Below the pieces are notes generated by a model. The model made no database searches and had not been told where the DNA came from. It saw nothing but the letters and a program-made list of their open reading frames with translations. Both the position numbers and the translations under genes were made by a program. Shown here piece after piece: positions 40,150 to 48,248 of a stretch of 64,000 bases of DNA (its first letter is position 1; every line of letters begins with the position of its first letter). The DNA comes from Streptomyces sp. MspMP-M5 (GTDB lineage Bacteria > Actinomycetota > Actinomycetes > Streptomycetales > Streptomycetaceae): assembly GCF_000373585.1 (NCBI RefSeq), contig NZ_KB891877.1, positions 1 through 64,000 on the forward strand. Reading direction: 5' to 3'.

Positions 40150-42207
40150 CTACGTGCGCTCCGCCGGACGCATCCGGAACTCGTACCGCTCCGGTAGCGG
40201 ATGCTCCGCGCGGGCCCGCGCGGCGATCTCCGCGGTGACCGGACCGTCCCCCGCCAGCAGCCGCTCGGCAATGGCGTACCAGGTATCGCTCAACGTCTCG
40301 TCGCCCTCCCGGAGATCGGCGATCTCGAAGCCCTCGTCGAAGATCTCGCGGGCCGCCCCAGGCTGTCCCTGGGCCAGCAGGACCTGTGCCGTCAGCAGGC
40401 GGAAGCGGCCGCGGGCACGGTCGGGCGGGCGCAGTGCCGCCAGCATTCCGGCGGCGGCCTCGGCCCGGCCCGCCGCGAGCAGCGCGGGCACCGCCTCACG
40501 AACGAGGGCGGACAGGACCTCCCGCCCGGCCCGGGCGGCGGCCGGATCGCCAGAGGCAGTCGGGACATCGGCGGCGGCCGCCCCGGTGGCGCAGTCGAAC
40601 GCCTCGGTGAACCGGTCGGCGGCGTGCGCGGTCTCGCCCGCGACGGACTCGGCGACGGCCAGGCAGTACAGCGGCAGGCACCCGGCGCCGTGCGCCAGCG
40701 CCCGCTCCCAGCTGCGCACGGCCTGCGCGCGGTCGCCGGCGTGCCACTGGGCGAGCCCGAGGTGGTACTCGACGGCCGGTCCCGGTCGGGCGGATTCCAG
40801 GAGGTCGCGCCAGGCCGGGGCGACCGGCGCGGGCCCGGGGACGGGGCCGGCGGCCGGCAGTTCCCCCGTCCTGAACAGTGCCAGCCAGGGCTGCTGCTCG
40901 GCGCCCATGGTGCCGGGGTCGAACGGCGTACCGGGGAGTTCCAGGCCGGCGCGGGCCACTTCGAGGGCGCCCCAGCCGGAGCCGGTGGCCAGGTTTTCCT
41001 TCGGTTCCACGTCGGCATACGGGAGCCAGGCCGCGTACGCGGCATCGACGTCGTCCCGGGGCAGCGCCGCCGCCAGGCCGGTCTCCACGGCGGCGCGGGC
41101 CGCCGCCCAGTCCGCGCCATGCACGGCCGCGGGATCGGCGGCCAGTGGCCCGTACGCCTCCAGCCAGGCGAACTCCCCACCGGCGTCGAGCGGGACGTGC
41201 TCCAGCTGCGTGCGGGCCAGCCCGGCCTGGATCTCGGCGTAGCCGCCGGTGCCCGGTTCGGTGAGCCAGCGCTGCCAGCGCCGGCCGGCCCGCCCGGCGC
41301 CCCACACGAACAGCTTGCGGCCGGTGAGAGTGGCGGTGGAGGTCTGCACCAGGCCGCGGCCGTCGCGGTCGAGAGCGGCGATCCAGGGGCGGGCGCCCTC
41401 GGGCAGATCGTAGAAGTAGTCCGCGGGGAACTCGCTCTCCAACGGGTAGGTGCGGTCCGCCCCGTCGGACTCCGGCACCGGGACCCTCCGCAGGGTGCGC
41501 TCGTATCCGAAGTGCCAGGCGGCGTCGGCCGGGGCCAGTACGCGGGTGTGCTCGTCCTCGGGGACGGCGGTGTTGGACCACCAGTACACCGGGACGGTGT
41601 GGTGGTGCGGGTTGCGGATCCGCACGCCCACGTACAGGAAGTCGCCGCCGTCGGGCAGCCACAGGTCCACCTGGAAGGGCAGGTCGCGCAGCCGCTCCCA
41701 CTCCCACAGACGGAGCATCTCACCGCCGTCGGGGGCCGGGACCCGGGCGGCGTGCAGCGGGGCGCAGGAGAGGGTGGTGTGCCCGGTGGCGCCGATGTTC
41801 CACTCGATGCCGCCGGAGAACCACGCCCCGTTGAGGGCGAAGGCAGCGGGTTGCACCACCGGGTTGCGGTAGAGCAGTTCGCGCCCGGTGGGCTTGTGGT
41901 GGAGGGAATGGATCCGGCCGCCGAGGCCGGGCAGGACGGTCGCGCGCAGCCGGTCGTTCTCGATGACCAGTGCATCGAGGTCGGTGCTGTGGCGGTCCCG
42001 GCCGTAGCCGTCCCGCATGCGGACCGGGAGGAGTGAGCGCAGCGGTTGCCGGCCGATCTGCCGCGCCATGTCGGCGGGAAGCGCGGCGCCCTGGGGGATC
42101 TCGACGCGGTGCACGTCCCCGGCGGCGTGAAGTGCGGGCAGCGGGTTGTCGGGGCCGAGGGAGGCCAGGGGCAGGGTCAGGGTGGTGCGTCGCACACTCG
42201 TGGCCAC
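40150..42207 (-). CDS. DUF5107 domain protein with C-terminal TPR-like repeats
   Basis: A 685-residue cytoplasmic protein. The middle (about 75-330) matches DUF5107, a galactose-mutarotase-like beta sandwich: VLPGLGGRIHSLHHKPTGRE, FSGGIEWNIGATGHTTLS, VGVRIRNPHHHTVPVYWWSN and FFYDLP-like YFYDLPEGARPWIAALDRDG. From about 490 helical repeats resemble TPRs (LGLAQWHAGDRAQAVRSWER, REIFDEGFEIADLREGDETL). The fold suggests carbohydrate binding or aldose-epimerase-like activity. The start is a GTG with GCGAGGCAACC upstream; the open frame continues much further but that part overlaps the arginase-family gene and is not coding. Confidence 0.82.
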   Translation of the reverse strand: MATSVRRTTLTLPLASLGPDNPLPALHAAGDVHRVEIPQGAALPADMARQIGRQPLRSLLPVRMRDGYGRDRHSTDLDALVIENDRLRATVLPGLGGRIHSLHHKPTGRELLYRNPVVQPAAFALNGAWFSGGIEWNIGATGHTTLSCAPLHAARVPAPDGGEMLRLWEWERLRDLPFQVDLWLPDGGDFLYVGVRIRNPHHHTVPVYWWSNTAVPEDEHTRVLAPADAAWHFGYERTLRRVPVPESDGADRTYPLESEFPADYFYDLPEGARPWIAALDRDGRGLVQTSTATLTGRKLFVWGAGRAGRRWQRWLTEPGTGGYAEIQAGLARTQLEHVPLDAGGEFAWLEAYGPLAADPAAVHGADWAAARAAVETGLAAALPRDDVDAAYAAWLPYADVEPKENLATGSGWGALEVARAGLELPGTPFDPGTMGAEQQPWLALFRTGELPAAGPVPGPAPVAPAWRDLLESARPGPAVEYHLGLAQWHAGDRAQAVRSWERALAHGAGCLPLYCLAVAESVAGETAHAADRFTEAFDCATGAAAADVPTASGDPAAARAGREVLSALVREAVPALLAAGRAEAAAGMLAALRPPDRARGRFRLLTAQVLLAQGQPGAAREIFDEGFEIADLREGDETLSDTWYAIAERLLAGDGPVTAEIAARARAEHPLPERYEFRMRPAERT

Positions 42208-42314
42208 GGTTGCCTCGCAGTTCGGACCGGACCCCCTCGGCTGCGGCGGCCCCCTGTTGACCATGGAACAACGCGATCGCCCGTCTGAACAGGGCTCCTG
42301 CCGGCCAGGCGGGG

Positions 42315-43220
42315 TCAGGGTTGCGCAAAGACGCCTTCGAGGAGATCGGCCAGCAGGACCGCCCCGGAGCCGTCGGGGTCGCGGTCCGGGTCGTAGATCG
42401 CCACGGTGACGCCCACACAGCGTGGGGAGGCCGCCAACGGGGAGAGCAGCGCCCGCAGTTCGTCGGCGAACAGGCCGCCGGGGTCGGGGCTGTCCACCGC
42501 GGGCATCACGGACCGGTCCAGCACATCGGCGTCCAGATGGATCCAGAAGCCGTCCAACGGGGAGTTCTGGAGGTGCCGCAGGGCTGCCCGGGCGACCGTC
42601 TCCGGGCCGCGCCGCCGGATCTCCGCCACGTTGGTGCAGCTGATGCCCAGTCGGGCCAGCTCCTCCTGGCCCTCTTCCGCTTCGCGGGCCCCGAGGAGGC
42701 TCACGTCCTCGTCGCGGACATACGGGCGGAGACCCTCGATGTCCGTCAGATCGGCCTGGCCGCGGCCGGTGATCTGGGCGATGCCCTCTCCTGCCGCGGC
42801 GCCGACGGGGCCGCACACCTCGGTGTTCCCCGGATGCCGGAAGTCGGTGTGCCCGTCCAGATAGGCCACGCCGTACCGTCCCAGGCGTCGCAACGCGAGC
42901 ACCGCGCCGAGCAGGATGCTGCAGTCGCCGCCGAGGACGACGGGGAAGTCGCCGCCGCGTACATGGCCCTCCACCCGGCGGGCGAGCCGCACGGTGTATC
43001 CGGCGATCGCCGTGGCGTGGAAGTCCCCGTCTCCCTCGCGCCAGTCCCCCAGGCCGTAACGGGGCGGCACCACCACGCCGCCCTCCAGTGCCCCGAGCCG
43101 CCGCAGCAGTCCCTGCTCCCGCAGTGCTCCGGCGAGTTTGTAGCAACCGGGCACCGCACCCGGGGCGGGCGGCCGCAGTCCCAGGTTGGACGGGGCATCG
43201 ATCAGCACGTTCCGGCGCAT
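42315..43220 (-). CDS. Arginase/agmatinase/formiminoglutamase-family ureohydrolase
   Basis: A 301-residue binuclear-manganese enzyme. The metal motifs are present: GGDCSILLG (Asp; the usual His is Cys in this branch), AYLDGHTDFRHP (D-x-H-x-D), and WIHLDADVLDRSVMPAVDSP (D-x-D). The GGDCS variant is frequent in actinobacterial members whose substrate is unclear; arginase or agmatinase activity should not be assumed. ATG 43220 begins MRRNVLIDAPSNLGL, a typical start. It lies 107 bases upstream of the DUF5107 gene on the same strand and may be cotranscribed with it. Confidence 0.88.
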   Translation of the reverse strand: MRRNVLIDAPSNLGLRPPAPGAVPGCYKLAGALREQGLLRRLGALEGGVVVPPRYGLGDWREGDGDFHATAIAGYTVRLARRVEGHVRGGDFPVVLGGDCSILLGAVLALRRLGRYGVAYLDGHTDFRHPGNTEVCGPVGAAAGEGIAQITGRGQADLTDIEGLRPYVRDEDVSLLGAREAEEGQEELARLGISCTNVAEIRRRGPETVARAALRHLQNSPLDGFWIHLDADVLDRSVMPAVDSPDPGGLFADELRALLSPLAASPRCVGVTVAIYDPDRDPDGSGAVLLADLLEGVFAQP

Positions 43221-43359
43221 ACGGCGATCTTAACGGGCGGTGCGCAAACGGCCTGTGGTTGCAGGGGGTTGCACGAAAATGCCCGGGCGGACGGGGCCAC
43301 GGGCGCATAGCCTCTACTGCTGCACACCGGAACGGCACGGCAGAACGGAAGCGGTGGAG

Positions 43360-43695
43360 ATGGCCACGCAGCACACCTACCGAGTGATCGTCCGCGGCAA
43401 GTGGGACAACCTCACCGAGGAGGCCCGGACGACGCTGCTCACGGAGGCCGACGACCACGGGCTCGCCCAGATGAGGTTCACCGCCGAGGGCTCGCTCGCC
43501 TACGACACCGCGCTGCACTCCTTCAGCTACCGCTATGTCATCGTCTCGGACGCCGAGTACGGCGAGGAGATGGCCGCCGCGCTCGGGGAGGAGAAGGCGC
43601 AGGAGGCGCTGCGGGTGGCGGGCCTGGGTTACCGCGAGCTGCGGGCCACCGCCACCGACATGGACACGATGAAGATCAACCGGAAGGGCCGGTAG
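43360..43695 (+). CDS. DUF6204-type small conserved actinobacterial protein
   Basis: A 111-residue soluble protein starting HTYRVIVRGKWDNLTEEART and ending TATDMDTMKINRKGR. It resembles a conserved actinobacterial family of unknown role (DUF6204, from memory) with a ferredoxin-like alternation of strands and helices. GGTGGAG lies close before the ATG. It is divergent from the arginase-family gene. Confidence 0.75.
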   Translation: MATQHTYRVIVRGKWDNLTEEARTTLLTEADDHGLAQMRFTAEGSLAYDTALHSFSYRYVIVSDAEYGEEMAAALGEEKAQEALRVAGLGYRELRATATDMDTMKINRKGR

Positions 43696-43716
43696 CGGCC
43701 CTCCCGTCGGCGTGCG

Positions 43717-44121
43717 CTAACTTCTCTCTTCCTCCGGGCGGGGCTCGTTGAAGCGGATCCGGTTGCCGAAGGGGTCGGTCAGGGTGAGGCAGGTGCCGAA
43801 GTCGTCCTCTTCCAGGCCGGGGCGCAGGTGCGGGTAGTCCTTGGCGGCCAGTTCGGCGTGCAGCGCACGCACCCCCGTCAGCTCGGCGTACACCGTGGAG
43901 CCGGGGGTGGCGTCGCCGTGGTGCTCCGAGAGGTGCAGGACCAGTCCGCTGCGGGAGACCTGGGTGTAGAGCGGCATACCGGGCTCGAAGCGGTGTTCCC
44001 AGTCGACGGTGCAGCCGAGGTAGTCGACGTAGAAGGCGTGTGCCGTGGCCACGTCGAAGATCCGGAAGATCGGTACCGCGCGGCGGACGACGACGTCCCC
44101 CGGCTCCTTGGGGGCGCTCAC
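43717..44121 (-). CDS. Glyoxalase/bleomycin-resistance-type VOC protein
   Basis: A 134-residue single VOC domain. PIFRIFDVATAHAFYVDYLG is the first module, GLVLHLSEHHGDATPG the strand bearing a His/Glu pair, and LTLTDPFGNRIRFNEP the C-terminal metal Glu-type strand (here FNE). It resembles BRP/BLMA proteins, which sequester glycopeptide-like drugs, though many relatives are enzymes. It starts at GTG within a GTGA overlap with the stop of the upstream GNAT gene, so the two are translationally coupled. Confidence 0.85.
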   Translation of the reverse strand: MSAPKEPGDVVVRRAVPIFRIFDVATAHAFYVDYLGCTVDWEHRFEPGMPLYTQVSRSGLVLHLSEHHGDATPGSTVYAELTGVRALHAELAAKDYPHLRPGLEEDDFGTCLTLTDPFGNRIRFNEPRPEEERS

Positions 44122-44732
44122 CGCGTCTCGCCGCCCCTCCGGGCGGCCGGGGCCGCTCCGTCGTCCTCCTGGTCCGCCGGGTCGTCCTCGTCTTCCGGGA
44201 GCATCTCGCGGGTGAGGGCCCACCGTTCGTGGTCGCGCCAGGCTCCGTCGACGAAGAGGAAGTCCGGGGAGAAGCCCTCCAGACGGAAGCCCGCGCGCTC
44301 GACGAGTGAGATCGAGTGCTTGTTGGACGGCTGGATGTTGGCCTCCAGGCGGTGCAGGCCCATGGGGCCCAAGGCGTGGCGGAGCACCAGCCGCAGTCCC
44401 TCGCTCATCAGGCCCCGTCCGGCGGCGTGGGCGAAGGCGCCGTAGCCGATGGCGCCGCAGAGGAAGGCGCCGTGCACGATGTTGTTGATGGTGAGGTAGC
44501 CCGCGATCCGGCCGCTGTCGTGCTCGCAGAACAGGAAGCCCTCACGGAGCGGTTCCTGGAGTCGCGCCAGATAGCCGTCGAACGCGGCGTCGGTATCCGG
44601 GGGGAAGAGCCAGGGCCGGTGCAGTTCGGCGCTCTCCCGGGCGAGGGCGGTGAATTCCTGCCGGTCGTCGGCGGTGAAGTGCCGGATGCCCACCCGGGGG
44701 CCACGTGCGAGATAGCGGTCGGTGCTCGTCAT
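44118..44732 (-). CDS. GNAT-family acetyltransferase (RimJ/RimL type)
   Basis: A 204-residue acetyltransferase of the ribosomal-protein-serine/alanine type. It shows VGIRHFTADDRQEFTALARE, GYLTINNIVHGAFLCGAIGY, the acetyl-CoA region GRGLMSEGLRLVLRHALGPM, and MGLHRLEANIQPSNKHSISL with ERAGFRLEG. A charged 30-residue C-terminal tail is unusual. The stop overlaps the start of the following VOC gene by four bases. ATG 44732 (MTSTDRYLARGP) is chosen as the conserved start; no clear ribosome site is seen. Confidence 0.88.
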   Translation of the reverse strand: MTSTDRYLARGPRVGIRHFTADDRQEFTALARESAELHRPWLFPPDTDAAFDGYLARLQEPLREGFLFCEHDSGRIAGYLTINNIVHGAFLCGAIGYGAFAHAAGRGLMSEGLRLVLRHALGPMGLHRLEANIQPSNKHSISLVERAGFRLEGFSPDFLFVDGAWRDHERWALTREMLPEDEDDPADQEDDGAAPAARRGGETR

Positions 44733-44899
44733 CAGCAGATCGTACGAGGGGCGGGTCCGGTGGGCCAACCACCCCTATTTGCACGTCGGACGTCGCCCTG
44801 GGGGCTCCGGGCGCGGGGGTGGCCGGCCCGGAGCCTTGGGGGTCGTTCCCCGTTGCAGGGAGGGGAGCGCACGGCCCGTTCAGCGCCACGCGGGCCCGT

Positions 44900-46342
44900 T
44901 CAGCGCCATGTGGGTGCGTCGGTGCCCCAAAGTCCCGGCGGTGTCGCCCAGTTCACCGGTCCGCCCTCGAAGGAAACCGGGGGCAGGGCGTGGCGCAGCC
45001 GTCCTGCGGGGCTGTCGGTTTCGCGGAGGTAGTGCGCGGGGTCGTAGCCCGTTGGGGCCGCGGGTTCCGTGGTGTCCTCGGGCGTGTGCCGTTCGGGCTT
45101 GTCCCCGAGGTCGTGTACCAACCAGCGTGCCGTACGGGCCAGCGCGAGGGTCGCCAGATGCGAACCACCCGTCCGGGCCTGCTCGGTGAGGGAACGCAGT
45201 ACCGCCGCGGCCAGCAGGTACCCGCTGCCGTGGTCCAGTGCCTGGGCGGGCAGCGTCCCCGGGGTGCCGTCGGCGTGCGCCTCCACGGCGGCGATGCCCG
45301 TCGCGGCCTGGACGAGGCTGTCGAAGCCGCGCCGGCCGCTCCAGGGGCCGCCGTCGCCCCAGGCGGAGAGCCGAGCCACGATCAGCCCGGGGCGGCGTTC
45401 CGCGAGGGCCTCGGGAGCGAGTCCGAAGCGGTCGAGGGCACCGGGGCGGTAGCCGGTCACCACCACGTCCGCTTTCGCGAGCAGCGCCTCGAAGGACGCG
45501 CGGCCGGCGGCCGACCCGAGGTCGAGTGCGGTGGAGCGCTTGCCGAAACCGGTGTCGCTGTGGGCGTCCTGGCTCTCCGGGAGCTGTGGGGCGTCGATGC
45601 GCAGGACGTCGGCGCCGAGGAGGGCGAGCGTACGGGTGGCGACCGGGCCGGCGATTACCCGGGTCAGGTCCAGGACGCGCAGTCCGGCGGCGGGCAGCAC
45701 CGGGTCGCCGGCGCGGGCCGGCAGTCTGCGCGGCGGCGCACCGGTGGCCAGGAGTTCCCGTGTCAGCAGCGGGTGCGGGGTGATGGCGGCGCCCTGTGGG
45801 TGCGCGGACCACTCCTCGGGGGTGCGGACGGCGACGGCCAGTCCGCCCGCCGCGCAGACGGCCTCCTGGAGCTCCTCGGCGCCCCGTGCGGCGATCACGG
45901 CCTCGACCTGCTCGGGGCCGGCGGTGTCCGGGAGGCCCAGCGCGTCGAGCAGACGGGCGCGGTGGTGCGGGTAGTTGGCGTGGGTGCGCAGCCAGCCGTG
46001 GGCGGTGCGCCAGAAACGGGAGAGCGGCGCGAAGTTGGTGGGGGCGCGGCCGTCGATCCGCAGGTGTCGTTCGCTGACGAAGGCGGTGGCCACCGCGCCG
46101 TCGTCGACCCGTACGGCGGGCAGCGGGCCACCGTCCCGCTGAGCGGCCAGCTCGGCCGCGGCGAGCCCGCAGACGGCCACTGTGGCGCGGGCCAGGGCCA
46201 TGACCGGGAGGCGGGCGGCCAGCAGGCCGGGCGGGCCGCCGTAGGAGATCCGCCGGGTGAGCCCGGGATCGCCGCCGAGGGCCGCCCATGCCTGGTCCGT
46301 GCCGAGGGTCTGCCGCTGGGCCGGGTCGTCTCGTTGCGCCAT
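44900..46342 (-). CDS. CoA-transferase (CaiB/BaiF, class III)
   Basis: A 480-residue class III CoA-transferase. The typical N-terminal block GLRVLDLTRVIAGPVATRTL begins only near residue 225 and is followed by GADVLRIDAPQ, FGKRSTALDLGSAAGR and ADVVVTGYRPGALDRFGLAP. The first 220 residues therefore are an extra domain resembling the C-terminal part of the same family, giving a permuted or double arrangement seen in some actinobacterial proteins. The expected catalytic Asp of the Frc branch is not obvious. A perfect 17-base palindrome sits just upstream of the start codon. The substrate is unknown. Confidence 0.82.
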   Translation of the reverse strand: MAQRDDPAQRQTLGTDQAWAALGGDPGLTRRISYGGPPGLLAARLPVMALARATVAVCGLAAAELAAQRDGGPLPAVRVDDGAVATAFVSERHLRIDGRAPTNFAPLSRFWRTAHGWLRTHANYPHHRARLLDALGLPDTAGPEQVEAVIAARGAEELQEAVCAAGGLAVAVRTPEEWSAHPQGAAITPHPLLTRELLATGAPPRRLPARAGDPVLPAAGLRVLDLTRVIAGPVATRTLALLGADVLRIDAPQLPESQDAHSDTGFGKRSTALDLGSAAGRASFEALLAKADVVVTGYRPGALDRFGLAPEALAERRPGLIVARLSAWGDGGPWSGRRGFDSLVQAATGIAAVEAHADGTPGTLPAQALDHGSGYLLAAAVLRSLTEQARTGGSHLATLALARTARWLVHDLGDKPERHTPEDTTEPAAPTGYDPAHYLRETDSPAGRLRHALPPVSFEGGPVNWATPPGLWGTDAPTWR

Positions 46343-46351
46343 GCACCGAGT

Positions 46352-46368
46352 GTGGCACTGAGTGCCAC
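46352..46368. promoter_or_regulatory. Perfect 17-base palindrome upstream of the CoA-transferase gene
   Basis: GTGGCACT-G-AGTGCCAC (46352-46368) ends 10 bases from the start codon at 46342. It has the form of a TetR-type operator placed to block transcription or initiation. The regulator is not identified; the TetR gene at 47387 has its own, different operators. Confidence 0.65.
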
Positions 46369-46431
46369 CCATGACTAGCGGTTCAGGGCCTCCGGCTTTC
46401 CTGTTCCGAGCCTTCCCGTTTTCCGGTCTCA

Positions 46432-47340
46432 CTACGGGGTGGCGCGCCGCCACCGCTCCGCCGCGCCGGGCGCCGCCAGGGCCATCGTGCGGTGGACCCG
46501 GCGCAGCACGGCGCGGACCATCAGGGGGTGGATGCGTCGGACGGCGGCCAAGTAGAGGCGCCCGCCCAGGTGGTGGGTGCGGACGACCGTGCCGAGCGTG
46601 ATCCGGTCGTCGGCGATCAGGAGCGAGGCGCGGAAGTCCAGGTGCCCGGCGTCCTTGCCCAGCAGGGTCTCGCCGCCGCGCCGGGCGAGCACGGGGAACG
46701 GGGCGGCGCGCAACGCCCGTTCCCAGACTTCAGGTTCGCGCGGCATACCGGGCCGCAGCGGCAACCGCCAGGCGTCCTGGAAGTCCGCATGGGGAAAGGC
46801 ACCGCGTGCCAGAAGCGCGCCCTCCGGGAGGGCGACGGCCGTCGGCCGGTCCCACAGGAGGCGGTTGAGCAGCCGCACCCGGGGCGACCGGCGGACGGGG
46901 GCACGGAGGCTTCCGGTGGCCGCCCGTTCGATGTTGTCGAAGAGTTCCTCGACGACGGTCCCATGGACGGCGCGGACGGCCAGATGCCAGGCGATCCGGC
47001 GGGCGAGCGGGAGCCGGGACTCCAGGACGTGGTCGACCCGGCAGCGATCCGCTCCCAGGCGGTGGACGGTGACCTCGTGGTAGCCGGGACTGTCCCCGGA
47101 GGGGCCCGGGGTGAAGGCGAAGCGGATGCGGCGGCCCGGCTCGTAGGCGGCGACGTGATAGCGGACGAATCCGTGGCCACCGTCGGCGCCGACGCCCAGG
47201 GGGCGGTCGAGGCGCAGGGGCGGCCAGACGGGCGTCGGGAAGAGCGGGTCGGGCTCGCCACCCAGCCGGTCGATCAGGGCCCCTACGGCTTCCGCCGGGG
47301 CCTGAACGGTGCGGGTGTGGACGTCGCGGACCGTGTACAC
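46432..47340 (-). CDS. SRPBCC/DUF2867 protein
   Basis: A 302-residue protein. The first half (VQAPAEAVGALIDRLGGEPD through GYHEVTVHRLGADRCRVDHV) looks like a START/SRPBCC hydrophobic-pocket fold. The second half contains LPEGALLARGAFPHADFQDA and is DUF2867-like, a family often attached to NAD-dependent epimerase-type proteins. The C-terminal helix MVRAVLRRVHRTMALAAPGA is strongly basic. GGAGGTGTCCT stands directly before GTG 47340. It is divergent from a TetR gene with two operators between, so it is likely the regulated target of that protein. Confidence 0.78.
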   Translation of the reverse strand: MYTVRDVHTRTVQAPAEAVGALIDRLGGEPDPLFPTPVWPPLRLDRPLGVGADGGHGFVRYHVAAYEPGRRIRFAFTPGPSGDSPGYHEVTVHRLGADRCRVDHVLESRLPLARRIAWHLAVRAVHGTVVEELFDNIERAATGSLRAPVRRSPRVRLLNRLLWDRPTAVALPEGALLARGAFPHADFQDAWRLPLRPGMPREPEVWERALRAAPFPVLARRGGETLLGKDAGHLDFRASLLIADDRITLGTVVRTHHLGGRLYLAAVRRIHPLMVRAVLRRVHRTMALAAPGAAERWRRATP

Positions 47341-47350
47341 AGGACACCTC

Positions 47351-47389
47351 CATACGCTGGCGTATGTTTTGACCGTACGCTAGCGTATG
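47351..47389. promoter_or_regulatory. Two TetR-type operators in a divergent promoter
   Basis: CATACGCTGGCGTATG (47351-47366) is a perfect palindrome. CGTACGCTAGCGTATG (47374-47389) is nearly perfect and covers the ATG at 47387. Their centres are 23 bases apart, about two helical turns, which fits binding of two dimers on one face. Confidence 0.8.
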
Positions 47390-48070
47390 GTCATGGTGCG
47401 AGAGCGGACGAAGGAGACCGGTGGCGGCGCCGCACGGCAGCGGCTGACCGTGCAGGACTGGGCCGAGGCAGCCCTGGCGGCCATGGGCGAGGGCGGCCTC
47501 GCGGCGGTCGCCGTGGAACCGCTGGCGGCCCGCCTGGGCACCACCAAGGGCAGCTTCTACTGGCACTTCGCCAACCGCGACGCACTCATCGAGGCCGCCC
47601 TGGACCGCTGGGCGGAGTCCCGCACCGAAGCCGTGATGGACGAGCTCGCCGACGAGCCCGACCCCGGCGAACGGCTCCGCCTGCTCTTCCGCCGCGCCAC
47701 CCGCCGGGCCGCCGAGGACCCCCTGGAGGTCTCGCTGCTGGCCTCCGCCACGGATCCGCGGGTGGCCGCCGCGCTCGCCCGGGTCACCGACCGCCGGATC
47801 GGCCATATCGCCGACCTCTTCGTCGAGTTGGGCTTCCCGGAGGACGAGGCCCAGCACCGCGGCCTGCTGGCGTACACCGCCTATCTGGGCCACACCCAGC
47901 TCAGCCACTCGGTCCCGCGCTCCCTGCCGGACGGCCCGGCCCGCGAACGACACCTGGACGGAGTGCTGGAAACGCTCCTGCGCCCGGCGGGAACACCCGG
48001 CGCAGGCCCGGACGTTCGACAGGCGAACCCGCCGCACCGAGCGGCGGAAACCGCCGTCGAGGGGAGGTGA
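47387..48070 (+). CDS. TetR-family transcriptional regulator
   Basis: A 227-residue repressor. The N-terminal HTH reads TVQDWAEAALAAMGEGGLAA then LAARLGTTKGSFYWHFANRD, the TetR hallmark. The C-terminal ligand domain (about 90-205) contains RRIGHIADLFVELGFPEDEA and ends in a Pro/Arg-rich tail. The start lies inside an operator-like palindrome and has no ribosome site; ATG 47393 or GTG 47396 may be used on a leaderless transcript. It probably represses itself and the divergent SRPBCC/DUF2867 gene. Confidence 0.92.
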   Translation: MVMVRERTKETGGGAARQRLTVQDWAEAALAAMGEGGLAAVAVEPLAARLGTTKGSFYWHFANRDALIEAALDRWAESRTEAVMDELADEPDPGERLRLLFRRATRRAAEDPLEVSLLASATDPRVAAALARVTDRRIGHIADLFVELGFPEDEAQHRGLLAYTAYLGHTQLSHSVPRSLPDGPARERHLDGVLETLLRPAGTPGAGPDVRQANPPHRAAETAVEGR

Positions 48071-48248
48071 GCACGCCCAACGGGACCGCCGTCGCGCCGC
48101 GTTGACCGAAGGCTCCGGAGCGGCGCCCGGCCCACCGCATCCCCACGGAGATCAGCGCGGCACACCCCGCTCGCCCCAGGCATGTCACACGGCGGACCCC
48201 GGTGGCGTCCCAGTGGTGAGTACCTCACGCCACCCGCACGGAGGAACC

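Noticed and set aside
42315..43220. Arginase or agmatinase as a firm call
   Set aside because: The first metal motif is GGDCS instead of GGDHS, a branch with uncertain substrates, so only the superfamily is given.
42208..43518. Upstream extension of the DUF5107 frame to more than 1100 codons
   Set aside because: It overlaps the arginase-family gene in another frame and has no conserved sequence; a ribosome site and family start favour 42207.
44900..46342. Second formyl-CoA transferase for the oxalate pathway
   Set aside because: The domain order differs, the Frc catalytic-Asp block and GGGQPGW loop are missing, and no oxalate genes are adjacent.
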